A stretch of DNA of 64,000 nucleotides from assembly GCA_013032095.1 (NCBI GenBank), contig WQBJ01000011.1:62001-126000 (forward strand), in the 5' to 3' direction. Both the position numbers and the translations under genes were made by a program. Shown here one piece after another: positions 28,025 to 36,559 of this stretch. The notes beneath the pieces were generated by a model that saw only the letters and a list, made by a program, of their open reading frames with translations, did not search any database and had not been told where the DNA came from. The stretch is from Ruegeria atlantica. Lineage in GTDB: Bacteria > Pseudomonadota > Alphaproteobacteria > Rhodobacterales > Rhodobacteraceae. Numbering within the stretch: position 1 is the first letter of the stretch; every line of letters begins with the position of its first letter.

Positions 28025-28497
28025 ATGAATATCACCTTTCGCCCATACGAGCCCGACGACAAGGAAATACTAGTCAATATCCTCTTGTCGAACTGCCCCA
28101 AGTATTTTGTCCAAGAAGACAAGGCTGATTTTGTTTTCTTTCTAGACACTTATGTGGATAAAAACTTTGTTGTGGTTGAGCGCGCGGGAACCACTATCGG
28201 TTGCGGTGGGCATTACACGAAACAGGAACGCCATGGTGTCGCAAGGGTCATGTACAAAAGCGGTTCCTTGGGCCGCATGAACCTCTTGCTCATCGCAGAC
28301 AAATTTTATCATGAGATCGAAACCCGCATCCTGTCAGAAGGCAAGTTTTTTGAGATCCAGATTGAGACTACTCAGTTGATGGGAAATTTTTAAATCGCTT
28401 CGGTTTTGAAACAATGGCCGTGAAACCAGAAGGCTTTGGGAAGGGACTCGATCAGCTATTTATGAGGAAGTCACTCGCGGGCAGGGGAAGCGAATAG
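28025..28497 (+). pseudogene. GNAT-type acetyltransferase gene with frameshift
   Basis: The first frame (28025-28393) encodes an acetyltransferase-like sequence: MNITFRPYEPDDKEILVNIL, a strand region VVVERAGTTIGCGGHY, and ending IETTQLMGNF at a TAA. One frame over, the sequence continues at once with NRFGFETMAVKPEGFGKGLD and ends at 28497, which is the expected GNAT C-terminus (FxRFGF-type motif). The break lies in a run of five Ts at about 28389-28393; one extra T would restore a single protein of about 157 residues. It may be a real mutation, a sequencing error or slippage. Confidence 0.7.
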
Positions 28498-28666
28498 TCC
28501 GCTCTCCGGTTTGTGCAGCCGTGGTTTGTGAACCACTTGGGTGCTTCGTGTTTTTGGTCTTAGTCCGTTGTGCGATGAGGACGCTATTTGCCCTGAGAGA
28601 AGACATAGGTACGAAGCGCAGTGTCGATCAAAATTAGGTTTTCAAAGTCCAGTATTGAGCATAAAT

Positions 28667-30421
28667 TCACCCTTCCGGAAGACCGGCTTTTCTTAGGCCT
28701 TGAAGGTAATGTTCGAGCGCTGGGGCATGTGTATAGAGATGGCATCGCCGGACCATTGAAACGGAAAAGTCAGGCCGGTGGACTAAACACTCGGCGAATA
28801 GGCGCTCGGCTTCCTCAGTTTTGCCCGAGTAGCCGAGGCCAGCGAGAACAACGGAGTAGCGCGACCATTGAAATCCTTGCTGTTGGAGCGCTTTCCTTCC
28901 CCATTCAATCGCTAGCCTGTAGTCGCGCTTCAACAAGTGCGCCTCGGCCAGCCTCACCATATAGGACCCCATATGCTGGTCGCGGGGGCTTAGACGAATG
29001 GCGTCTTCCAGGTGTGGGATGGCCTGATCGGCATTCCCCAAAAACACTGCAGCGGCGCCGAGACCGTAATGAGCCCAAGCAAGGCTGGGATTGAGCTCAA
29101 TGGCCAGTTTGAGGTCCGGAATTGCATTTTCGTGCTCACGACTGACGATCCGGGCTTTTCCCATGGCGCAGTGGGCAGCCGCGTCGTCGGGGTCCAATTC
29201 TACCGCCATCCGAGCGGATCGAAGGGCACATCCACAATTCTCTTCCGGGGATTCCGCAAGACCAAGCACCACTTCGTAATAAAGTGCGTCTACCAAACCG
29301 GAATAAGCCAGCGAGAGATTGGGATCTTGCGAAAGGGCAGCCTCAAACCGCTTACGCGCTTGCATCAGATCTTCTTTAGTCCGCTTGTAGAGATGCCACA
29401 TGCCGCGTTGATAGATTTCCCACGCATTCAGGTTGCCGGATTTCTTGGATGTCGCTCGCTGTTGCTCTGCCTTGTCCAGCTCAGGTGCAATTGCCCCCAC
29501 GATAGCTTCGGTTACTTCATCCTGGACCGCAAAGATATCTTCCAGAACACGATCATACCGCTCGGACCAGATTTGCTTTTCGGACGCCGCATCGATTAAC
29601 TGAGCGGCAATCCGGATGCGATTTCCCCCTTTGCGAATACTTCCATCAAGCACATAACGTACACCAAGCTGTCCGCCGATTTCCTTCAGGTCTATCGCTT
29701 CACCCTTATAGGCAAAACTGGAGTTGCGGGCGATGACCATCAGCCATCGGTTTCGGGACAGAGCAGAAATGATGTCCTCTGAAACACCGTCCGCGAAATA
29801 CTCCTGATCGATTTCACCGCTTAAGTTGTGGAATGGGAGGACGGCAATGGAAGGTTTCTTCGAACTCGAAATCAGTGTTGGCGAAACATCCATTGGCGGA
29901 ACGGTACCGCTCAGCGCGATGCTATAAGCACGAACAGGTTGATCTACATTCTTTAGTTCGAGTTTGCCGAGGTCTTCGAACTCGGCGTTTACTTTTCCGG
30001 TAGCTTGTCGATAGGCGTCCTCAGAAAGGCATATCCCGTCTGTTTTGGCTTGGGCTTCAAGTCGGGCCGCAATATTGACACCATCGCCCAAAAGGTCTTC
30101 GCCATCAACAATAACGTCACCAAGGTTAAGCCCGATACGAAAACTAAGATGTGTTGGTCCTGTGCCGGCCTTCCTTGCCTGAATAATGGCCTGTTGCCAT
30201 TCGATTGCACATGTGACCGCATCGACGACGCTGGCGAACTCAACCAACACCCCATCGCCCACGAGCTTAAAAATTCTACCGTTGTGTTGAGAAACAAGTG
30301 GTTCAATTACTTCCCTACGAACAGCTTTTAAACGTTCAAGTGTGCCTGCTTCGTCTTGCCCCATAAGGCGCGTGTAACCAACTAAATCGGCAACAAGAAT
30401 AGCGGCAAGCCGGCGTTCCAA
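28667..30421 (-). CDS. class III adenylate/guanylate cyclase with TolB-like and TPR regions (second copy)
   Basis: The 584-residue protein has the same architecture as the one at 5623-7389: cyclase domain at about residues 3-170 with candidate metal aspartates D12 (LVADLVGYTRLM) and D56 (KLVGDGVLVEF), a TolB-like segment beginning KPSIAVLPFHNLSG, and C-terminal TPR repeats (AWAHYGLGAAAVFLGNADQAI is one). Sequence identity to the first copy is moderate by eye, so they are old paralogues rather than a recent duplication. It probably makes cAMP in response to an unknown signal. No membrane segment is visible. Confidence 0.9.
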   Translation of the reverse strand: MERRLAAILVADLVGYTRLMGQDEAGTLERLKAVRREVIEPLVSQHNGRIFKLVGDGVLVEFASVVDAVTCAIEWQQAIIQARKAGTGPTHLSFRIGLNLGDVIVDGEDLLGDGVNIAARLEAQAKTDGICLSEDAYRQATGKVNAEFEDLGKLELKNVDQPVRAYSIALSGTVPPMDVSPTLISSSKKPSIAVLPFHNLSGEIDQEYFADGVSEDIISALSRNRWLMVIARNSSFAYKGEAIDLKEIGGQLGVRYVLDGSIRKGGNRIRIAAQLIDAASEKQIWSERYDRVLEDIFAVQDEVTEAIVGAIAPELDKAEQQRATSKKSGNLNAWEIYQRGMWHLYKRTKEDLMQARKRFEAALSQDPNLSLAYSGLVDALYYEVVLGLAESPEENCGCALRSARMAVELDPDDAAAHCAMGKARIVSREHENAIPDLKLAIELNPSLAWAHYGLGAAAVFLGNADQAIPHLEDAIRLSPRDQHMGSYMVRLAEAHLLKRDYRLAIEWGRKALQQQGFQWSRYSVVLAGLGYSGKTEEAERLFAECLVHRPDFSVSMVRRCHLYTHAPALEHYLQGLRKAGLPEG

Positions 30422-30670
30422 AGCAACTCTCCTATCGCCACTAGATTACCGTTGGAAGAGGCGAGAATCCAATTCATTTGAAACCCACGCACGAAGCAGG
30501 TTTTCTTAAAGCCTTCAACCGGACAACATAGGCGCACATCCGACAAGTTACCCAGCCATTGGGCGGGTTTTTGCTTCTGGACCGTCGGCGGGTTGGAGAG
30601 AGCTTCGGCAGATATTACATGTCTGGGAAATAAGAGGCCATGATGTGCCAGCTAACGTAAGGAAACGGAC

Positions 30671-30913
30671 ATGAAGAAGACAACAATAGCTTGCTTGCTT
30701 GGTGGCACATTGCTCTTGGCTGCATGTGGAGCCCCGACAACGCCAACTCAGGCGCAAGCCCAAAGCGACGCTCGGTGTGCTGCTGGTATTCTGGGGGGCG
30801 CTGCTCTTGGTGGCGTCTTAGGCAACCAGGTTGGTGGAGGCACGGGCAAGACCCTTGCAACGGCGGCTGGTGCTGGACTTGGAATGTATGCAGGCCAATC
30901 GGCTTGTAACTGA
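30671..30913 (+). CDS. small glycine-zipper lipoprotein
   Basis: This 80-residue protein starts with a lipoprotein signal (MKKTTIACLLGGTLLLAACG, cleavage before Cys19) and continues with a glycine-zipper segment (GGAALGGVLGNQVGGGTGKTLATAAGAGLGMYAG) of the type found in small outer-membrane lipoproteins of the 2TM glycine-zipper class. AAGGAAACGGAC precedes the ATG. It stands alone between the cyclase and LysR genes. A role in envelope integrity or stress is plausible from the family but not shown. Confidence 0.85.
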   Translation: MKKTTIACLLGGTLLLAACGAPTTPTQAQAQSDARCAAGILGGAALGGVLGNQVGGGTGKTLATAAGAGLGMYAGQSACN

Positions 30914-31002
30914 CGAAAAGACATAGACCGCCAAAGTGAGGGGTTAGCCGTAAGGCTGGCCTTTAGCCTTGTCTCTACCTAGTAGCGTACTGAATGGCGG
31001 CG

Positions 31003-31031
31003 CCGGAGTGTCGTTTAAAAGCCCACTCCGG
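31003..31031. terminator. bidirectional stem-loop
   Basis: The perfect eight-base inverted repeat CCGGAGTG (31003-31010) and CACTCCGG (31024-31031) lies between the convergent lipoprotein and LysR genes. It is GC-rich but not followed by a proper T-run on either side, so terminator activity is likely but not certain. Confidence 0.5.
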
Positions 31032-31133
31032 ACTTATTCCCGTGAAATTCTGCCGTTCGCAGCCCATACCGGAAATCCGCAAGTAAGCTCTGCAAAGCCA
31101 TAGTTGCGCAACCAAGGTTTTCGCTCGCCAAGG

Positions 31134-32021
31134 TTAAGCGGACGACTGTTTAGATTGTTCTTGCAGCCAATCAGAAAACACACGGGCGGGCTTTGTTTCA
31201 ACCGCCCGATGCGAATGGAAAAGGAAATAGCCATACTCCGGGAGTTCAATATCTGACAATTGGTGCAGCTTAGTATCTTCCAGTTCATCTTTTACAAGAT
31301 CGTCCAACAAGGCGATTCCCTGACCGTTGATCACGGCTTGTACACGAACATTCGGGTCGGGAATGATCAGCACGTCTCGTCGTGTCTGAGGGGGAAGCAC
31401 CGCGACGTCCAGCCAATCTGACCAAGCGTTGCTGTCATCGCGATCCCGAAGCAGCGTAAAGTCCGAAATTGCCTTTTTCATCCCCAGCGTCTTAACACGA
31501 AGTGCGGCGTCCGCGTTGCCGACAGGAAAGGATCGTATGGGCATGAAAGGTGTCACAACACCATCGTCCCAATCCCCGTTTCCCCATCTGATCGCTAAAT
31601 CGATGTCCTGCATTTCAAGATTGGAAAACTGGATCATCGGTTGGATGCGTAGTTGCACGTCTTGGTGCTGTTGCATGAAGGTCATCAGTCGTGGTGACAG
31701 CCAACGGGCGGCGAAATAGGTCGAAACTCCAACCGTCAGGGTTTGGGATGACTTCTCCTTGAGTGAATGAAGATCCGCTTCGATCTCCTCATATCGGGTC
31801 TGACAGGCCGTCAGCACCTTTCTTCCCTCAGCGGTCAATGTGACGCCGCGAGTGGTGCGTTGGAACAGCGGTATGCCCAGATCGGTTTCAAGCGTCTTTA
31901 TTTGATAGCTGATCGCGCCTTTGGTCATGTTCAGCGCCTCAGCTGCCATCGAGAAGCTGGGATGGCGGGCGATCTCTGCGAAAAGCCTGAGCAAATCGTG
32001 GTGGTGAAAGTGCGTGCGCAT
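31134..32021 (-). CDS. LysR-family regulator divergent to the second mttB
   Basis: The 295-residue protein is GcvA-like, with the DNA-binding region in DLLRLFAEIARHPSFSMAAEALNMTKGAISYQIKTLE (about residues 9-44) and a full effector domain. I start at ATG 32021 (MRTHFHHHDLL); a longer open frame to 32207 would run through the promoter of the divergent gene and adds no domain. It lies about 100 bases from the second mttB, which it probably regulates. Confidence 0.88.
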   Translation of the reverse strand: MRTHFHHHDLLRLFAEIARHPSFSMAAEALNMTKGAISYQIKTLETDLGIPLFQRTTRGVTLTAEGRKVLTACQTRYEEIEADLHSLKEKSSQTLTVGVSTYFAARWLSPRLMTFMQQHQDVQLRIQPMIQFSNLEMQDIDLAIRWGNGDWDDGVVTPFMPIRSFPVGNADAALRVKTLGMKKAISDFTLLRDRDDSNAWSDWLDVAVLPPQTRRDVLIIPDPNVRVQAVINGQGIALLDDLVKDELEDTKLHQLSDIELPEYGYFLFHSHRAVETKPARVFSDWLQEQSKQSSA

Positions 32022-32122
32022 ATTTTCAGAGTATAAAAAGTTTGAACGCCAAGGAAAGAAAATTTCGATTTCCCAATCGTTACTCCCGTGTTCATTGGTT
32101 CCTGAGTGTACGCAGCGGAGGA

Positions 32123-33691
32123 ATGACGTTGGCCAGATTGAACGCAGCGCCGAAATCCGCCTCGCGGGTGGCGGAACGGGGAAGAACCCGCCGCGGTCGC
32201 TTGTCACGACACAACGTGCAGCTCGAAACCTTACCCTTTACTGGGCGTAGGATCCCCGCCTATGAACTTTTGGGTGAGGCTGCGCTGATCCGGATCGAGG
32301 AGCAGGCGGACTGGATACTGAACGAAATCGGCATCGAGTTCCGAGGGGATCGAGAGGCGCTGGATTTGTTCATCCAGGCAGGCGCACGGGTTGACGGGGA
32401 ACGGGTACGCTTTGAGCCGGGGCATGTGCGGGAACTCTGCGCCACCGCCCCCAATACCTTCAAACTGCATGGGCGCGATCCGAGGAGCACTGTGACGCTT
32501 GGCGGTGACAACGTCGTGCTGATGCCCGGCTACGGCTCACCATTCGTAAGCGATTTGGCGCTGGGTCGACGATATGCCACCCTGGATGATTTCCGAAATT
32601 TCGTGAAACTTACCTACAGCACACACGCCTTACATCATTCCGGTGGGACAGTTGTCGAACCGACAGACGTACCCGTGAACAAGCGGCATCTGGATATGAT
32701 GCTGGCGCACCTGACCTTATCAACCAAGCCTTTCATGGGCTCCGTCACGGCGCCCGAACGGGCGCGAGACAGCATTGACATGGCAAGGCTGGTCTTCGGG
32801 CGCGACGTCATGGGACGCCACACGGTGATGCAGGCCAATATCAACGTCAACTCTCCACTGATCTATGATGATACCATGTCGGGCGCCCTGCGGGTCTATG
32901 CTGAGGCCAACCAATGCGTCTGCGTTTCGCCGGCAATATTCGCCGGGGCCATGGGGCCGCTTGCGCCTGCCGCTGTGACGGCACAGACCCTGGCCGAGGC
33001 GATGGTCGGCATCGCACTGGCACAACTCGTGCGCCCCGGTTGCCCAGTGGTGTTCGGCAGCTTCCACTCCACGATGAACCTGCGTACCGGGGGTCTAACC
33101 TTCGGATCGCCCGAGGCCAACATGACGACGATGGCGCTCACGCAGCTCGGTCGTAGATTAGGTGTGCCTGTCCGCTCCGGCGGCGGGCAGATCACCTCAT
33201 CCAATGCACCGGACGGCCAGGCCATGCAGGAGAGCACAGGCGCGATGTGGGCCACGCTACTATCCGGCGCGCATCAGGTCTGGCATGCGGCGGGCTGGCT
33301 CGAAGGCGGGTTAGTGATGTCCTACGAAAAATTCGTTATGGATCTCGATCATTGCGGGGCGATGCTGAAATTTTTGCAAGGCTTCGGCACCGAAGATGAA
33401 GCCTTTGGTCGCGATGCGTATCTGGAAACCGGACCGGGAGAAAACTTCCTGTCTACCAGCCACACGCTGCGCCATTACACCTCGGCCAATTTCGAACCAC
33501 AAATCCAGGATGCCGGGCCATATGAGTCCTGGACTGAGAACGGCGCGCCTACTTCTGATCAGCGCGCCTCTGCCCGTTGGAAGCAGATGCTGGACGACTA
33601 TCAGCAACCCGAATTGAACTCCGGCACCTTGGCTTCACTTGAGGAGTTCGTTTCCGAACGTAAGGCCGCAATGCCGGACGAATGGCACTAG
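32123..33691 (+). CDS. trimethylamine methyltransferase (MttB) family protein, second copy
   Basis: The protein is about 522 residues. After a basic leader (SRVAERGRTRRGRLSR) comes the MttB-family barrel (LIRIEEQADWILNEIGIEF, VTLGGDNVVLMPGYGSPFVSDL, RTGGLTFGSPEANMTTMALTQLGRRLGVPVRSGGG). No in-frame amber codon is present. ATG 32123 sits directly after GGAGGA, closer than ideal, but no better start is visible. The following GcvT-like gene begins 12 bases downstream, so the two probably act together, with a methyl group moving to tetrahydrofolate. It differs clearly from the copy at 12722-14269 and probably has another substrate. Confidence 0.88.
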   Translation: MTLARLNAAPKSASRVAERGRTRRGRLSRHNVQLETLPFTGRRIPAYELLGEAALIRIEEQADWILNEIGIEFRGDREALDLFIQAGARVDGERVRFEPGHVRELCATAPNTFKLHGRDPRSTVTLGGDNVVLMPGYGSPFVSDLALGRRYATLDDFRNFVKLTYSTHALHHSGGTVVEPTDVPVNKRHLDMMLAHLTLSTKPFMGSVTAPERARDSIDMARLVFGRDVMGRHTVMQANINVNSPLIYDDTMSGALRVYAEANQCVCVSPAIFAGAMGPLAPAAVTAQTLAEAMVGIALAQLVRPGCPVVFGSFHSTMNLRTGGLTFGSPEANMTTMALTQLGRRLGVPVRSGGGQITSSNAPDGQAMQESTGAMWATLLSGAHQVWHAAGWLEGGLVMSYEKFVMDLDHCGAMLKFLQGFGTEDEAFGRDAYLETGPGENFLSTSHTLRHYTSANFEPQIQDAGPYESWTENGAPTSDQRASARWKQMLDDYQQPELNSGTLASLEEFVSERKAAMPDEWH

Positions 33692-33703
33692 AAAGGACCA
33701 CAT

Positions 33704-34795
33704 ATGACCGAAGAACTTAGCCGCACCTCCGCACTTGCCTCGCGCCATTCAGCTCTTGGCTCTGGGCTAGAGGATTGGAACGGAATGGGCACCGCCTGGA
33801 CTTACGATACCGACCCTAATGACGAGCATGATGCGGTGCGCGAACGGGCTGGTATGTTTGACATGTCACCCCTGAAGAAGGTCTTCGTTCGCGGCCCGGA
33901 TGCACAGGCGGTGCTGGACCACCTGACAACCCGTGACTTGTCGAAGGTCACGCCGGGCAAAGCGGCTTACCTTTGTGTGCTGACCGATGAGGGCGGGATC
34001 GCGGATGACGCTATCGTCTCGAACAATGGTGGTGACGAATGGATGATCGTACACGGTTCCGGCGACACAATGGCGCTTCTGGAAGCTTCTGCCGAGGGCC
34101 GCGATGTTGTGGTTCAGTTCACGGACGACCTGCATGATTTGTCCGTGCAGGGGCCTTCCGCACTGGACATCCTGAATGCACATACGGATATCGACCTCGG
34201 TACCCTTGCCTATTTCGAACACGCGCCTGCAACGCTATTCGGCCATGCCTGCCGTATCTCGCGCACCGGCTATTCCGGTGAACGCGGCTACGAAGTTTTT
34301 GCTGACGGAGCGGTGATCACCGACATTTGGGACAAGCTTGTCGAGGTCGGTGTCATGCCGTGCTCTTTCACCGCACTGGACAAAGTGCGGATTGAGGCGG
34401 GGCTTCTATTCTACGGTTACGACATGACTGAAGAAAACACGCCTTGGGAAGTCGGTCTAGGCTTCACGGTCAGCCGAACAAAAGGAGACTTTCGCGGCAA
34501 GGCGGCGCTGATGGAGGCAAATGGAAGCGAGAAGGTGAACAACATCTGCCTTGATATCAAACACCCGGACATGGTCGAGGGAGGTGAAACCTTGTCGTTG
34601 AACGGAGAAGAGGTGGGCGTCGTCAACAGCCCCTGCTACTCGCACCGTTTGGGCAGATCTCTTGCACTTGCGCACGTTCGGCCGGGTCTGGTCGCCGGTA
34701 CTGAACTAAAGGTATTCGGGGATGGTTTGGAGACGACTGCGGAAATCGTCCGTGGTCCTGTATATGATCCTGAAAAGTCACGGACACACGGCTAG
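33704..34795 (+). CDS. GcvT-like tetrahydrofolate-dependent methyl/aminomethyl transferase
   Basis: The 363-residue protein has the GcvT/DmdA fold: GMFDMSPLKKVFVRGPDAQAVLDHLTTRD, the folate-pocket aspartate region DEGGIADDAIVSN, SRTGYSGERGYEVF, and GLGFTVSRTKGDFRGKAAL near the C-terminus. True GcvT works with GcvP and GcvH, which are absent here, so this is a free-standing relative, as in DMSP demethylase or dimethylglycine and sarcosine pathways. Its position right after mttB suggests it accepts a methyl group or oxidised one-carbon unit on tetrahydrofolate. GAAAGGA precedes the ATG. Confidence 0.88.
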   Translation: MTEELSRTSALASRHSALGSGLEDWNGMGTAWTYDTDPNDEHDAVRERAGMFDMSPLKKVFVRGPDAQAVLDHLTTRDLSKVTPGKAAYLCVLTDEGGIADDAIVSNNGGDEWMIVHGSGDTMALLEASAEGRDVVVQFTDDLHDLSVQGPSALDILNAHTDIDLGTLAYFEHAPATLFGHACRISRTGYSGERGYEVFADGAVITDIWDKLVEVGVMPCSFTALDKVRIEAGLLFYGYDMTEENTPWEVGLGFTVSRTKGDFRGKAALMEANGSEKVNNICLDIKHPDMVEGGETLSLNGEEVGVVNSPCYSHRLGRSLALAHVRPGLVAGTELKVFGDGLETTAEIVRGPVYDPEKSRTHG

Positions 34796-35101
34796 TTTTG
34801 TCTGTTTTGCATTGGATGGGCCTTAGTTGATGTGGCCCGTTGCTATCCGGCTGCTGTACTAAGAATTGGGCGGGTGACGAGCGACTATGAAGTTGCTCTT
34901 CATTCGCCGCAGAGACACCTATTGCAGTTAATCTGGCGACACTTTGGGTGGAAATTGTCTGACAGCCACCTATGGCGAGGTGATGGGGCAAAATGTGCCG
35001 CCCAGCTTAGGGCAGGTTGAATTACACGATCAGCAACTTGACAAGGTTTCTGCATCAATTAATTTTATCAACTAAAATAATATATCGAAGGACGCCGCCG
35101 A
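34796..35101. other. intergenic region with xylB promoter
   Basis: This 306-base gap has no convincing gene. The last 50 bases are strongly AT-rich and contain the putative XylR operator at 35062-35080; the xylB promoter must lie around it. Confidence 0.6.
35062..35080. promoter_or_regulatory. candidate XylR (ROK) operator upstream of xylB
   Basis: The near-palindrome ATTTTA-TCAAC-TAAAAT continues as TAA. The same 19-base pattern occurs upstream of xylF at 41592-41610 with 16 of 19 bases equal (consensus ATTTTAYCRACTRAAATAA). The form resembles NagC and Mlc sites, which are bound by other ROK regulators. It lies 22 bases before the xylB start, where a repressor could block transcription. Confidence 0.72.
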
Positions 35102-36559
35102 ATGTATCTTGGATTGGATTTAGGAACATCGGGTCTTAGAGGAATACTGGTAGATGAAGCCGGTATCGTTGTAAGCAGCGCTGAGTTCAGCATTCCAACT
35201 TCGACGCCAAAACCTGGCTGGTCTGAGCAGAGACCTTCGGATTGGATCAAAGCCTGCAAGGAAGTTGTCAGCCAAATCCGCGAAAATGACGAAAAAGCTT
35301 TCACAAAACTGCTCGGCATTGGACTGAGTGGACATATGCACGGCGCAACGCTTCTGAATGCTGACGGTAAGGTGTTGAGGCCCTGTATTCTTTGGAACGA
35401 TACGCGGTCAGCCAATGAGGCGAAGATACTGGATCAGACGCCACAAATGCGCTCCATATCGGGAAACATCGTCTTTCCCGGGTTCACAGCGCCAAAACTG
35501 GAATGGGTGCGCTCGCATGAACCGGAGGTTTTCTCGAAAACCGCAAAAGTTCTGTTGCCGAAGGATTTTTTGAGATTCTGGCTGACTGGCGATTACATCT
35601 CGGACATGTCGGACAGCGCTGGCACATCCTGGTTGGACGTAAACAAACGACAGTGGTCAGAACCTGCGCTGGCTTTGGGCCACATGCGCGCAGAACAAAT
35701 GCCTCGCTTGGTCGAAGGGAGTGAGCCGGGTGGTGAGCTAAAGGCTGAACTAAGACAGGAGTGGGGGCTCGCAGGAACTGTTGTCGTGGCAGGTGGCGCG
35801 GGTGACAATGCAGCGGCAGCCTGCGGCATCGGGAGTGTAAATGACGGCGCGGGTTTTGTTTCTTTGGGAACGTCGGGCGTTCTTCTGGTTGCAAGAAATG
35901 CATATGCTCCTGCCCCGGAAACTGCGGTGCACTGCTTTTGCCACGCTGTACCTGATCGGTGGATACAAATGGGGGTCATACTCTCAGCAACAAACAGCAT
36001 GAATTGGCTTTCGCGAAACCTCGGCCAATCCGTTGAAAAGCTGGCTAAGATGTTGCCTGATAGCGTGACGGGTCCTTCTGCGATTACGTTCCTGCCGTAT
36101 TTGTCAGGAGAGCGAACCCCACATAACGACAGTCTGATCCGCGGTGCCTTTCTAGGCGTGGACGTCGCATCAGAACCCGTTGATTTGACCCAATCCGTCA
36201 TGGAAGGCGTTGCGTTTGCGATGAGGGATTGTCTGGAAGCCTTAAAAAGCACCGGAACCGCACCGACCAGCCTGATGGCAGTCGGAGGAGGAGCGCGATC
36301 CAGGTTTTGGTTGGAAACATTGGCCACAGTACTACAAGTTCCACTGGACGTGCCCAAGGGCAGCGAGCTCGGAGCAGCCATGGGGGCTGCGCGCCTTGCC
36401 ATCTGCGCCGCAAATAACGCGGAGCCAACCGAAGTTATGACATCGCCGGATATAGAGGAAAGCGTCGAGCCGCGCAGCGACCTAATTGCCGCTTATGAAA
36501 GTGAGTACGGGCGATACCGGCAGTTCTACAAGGCGCTTGCGCCGCTGGCAGTAAGATGA
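35102..36559 (+). CDS. xylB: xylulokinase
   Basis: The 485-residue FGGY-family kinase starts MYLGLDLGTSGLRGILVDEAG and has the xylulokinase features LSGHMHGATLLNADGKVLRPCILWNDTR and FLPYLSGERTPHND. It phosphorylates D-xylulose to xylulose 5-phosphate in the cytoplasm, the second step after xylose isomerase (gene at 44871). Length and motifs are normal. It is first in xylB-galM-peroxidase and overlaps galM by four bases. The start follows AAGGA, and the XylR-type operator lies just upstream. Confidence 0.94.
   Translation: MYLGLDLGTSGLRGILVDEAGIVVSSAEFSIPTSTPKPGWSEQRPSDWIKACKEVVSQIRENDEKAFTKLLGIGLSGHMHGATLLNADGKVLRPCILWNDTRSANEAKILDQTPQMRSISGNIVFPGFTAPKLEWVRSHEPEVFSKTAKVLLPKDFLRFWLTGDYISDMSDSAGTSWLDVNKRQWSEPALALGHMRAEQMPRLVEGSEPGGELKAELRQEWGLAGTVVVAGGAGDNAAAACGIGSVNDGAGFVSLGTSGVLLVARNAYAPAPETAVHCFCHAVPDRWIQMGVILSATNSMNWLSRNLGQSVEKLAKMLPDSVTGPSAITFLPYLSGERTPHNDSLIRGAFLGVDVASEPVDLTQSVMEGVAFAMRDCLEALKSTGTAPTSLMAVGGGARSRFWLETLATVLQVPLDVPKGSELGAAMGAARLAICAANNAEPTEVMTSPDIEESVEPRSDLIAAYESEYGRYRQFYKALAPLAVR

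Noticed and set aside
32022-32207. Longer LysR product starting at 32207
   Set aside because: The extra 62 residues have no LysR similarity and run across the promoter and start of the divergent mttB gene.
35026-35050. Possible third copy of the 64-bp repeat near 35030
   Set aside because: Only short words (CAACTTG, ACAAGG) agree and the central block is missing, so chance is the simpler reading.
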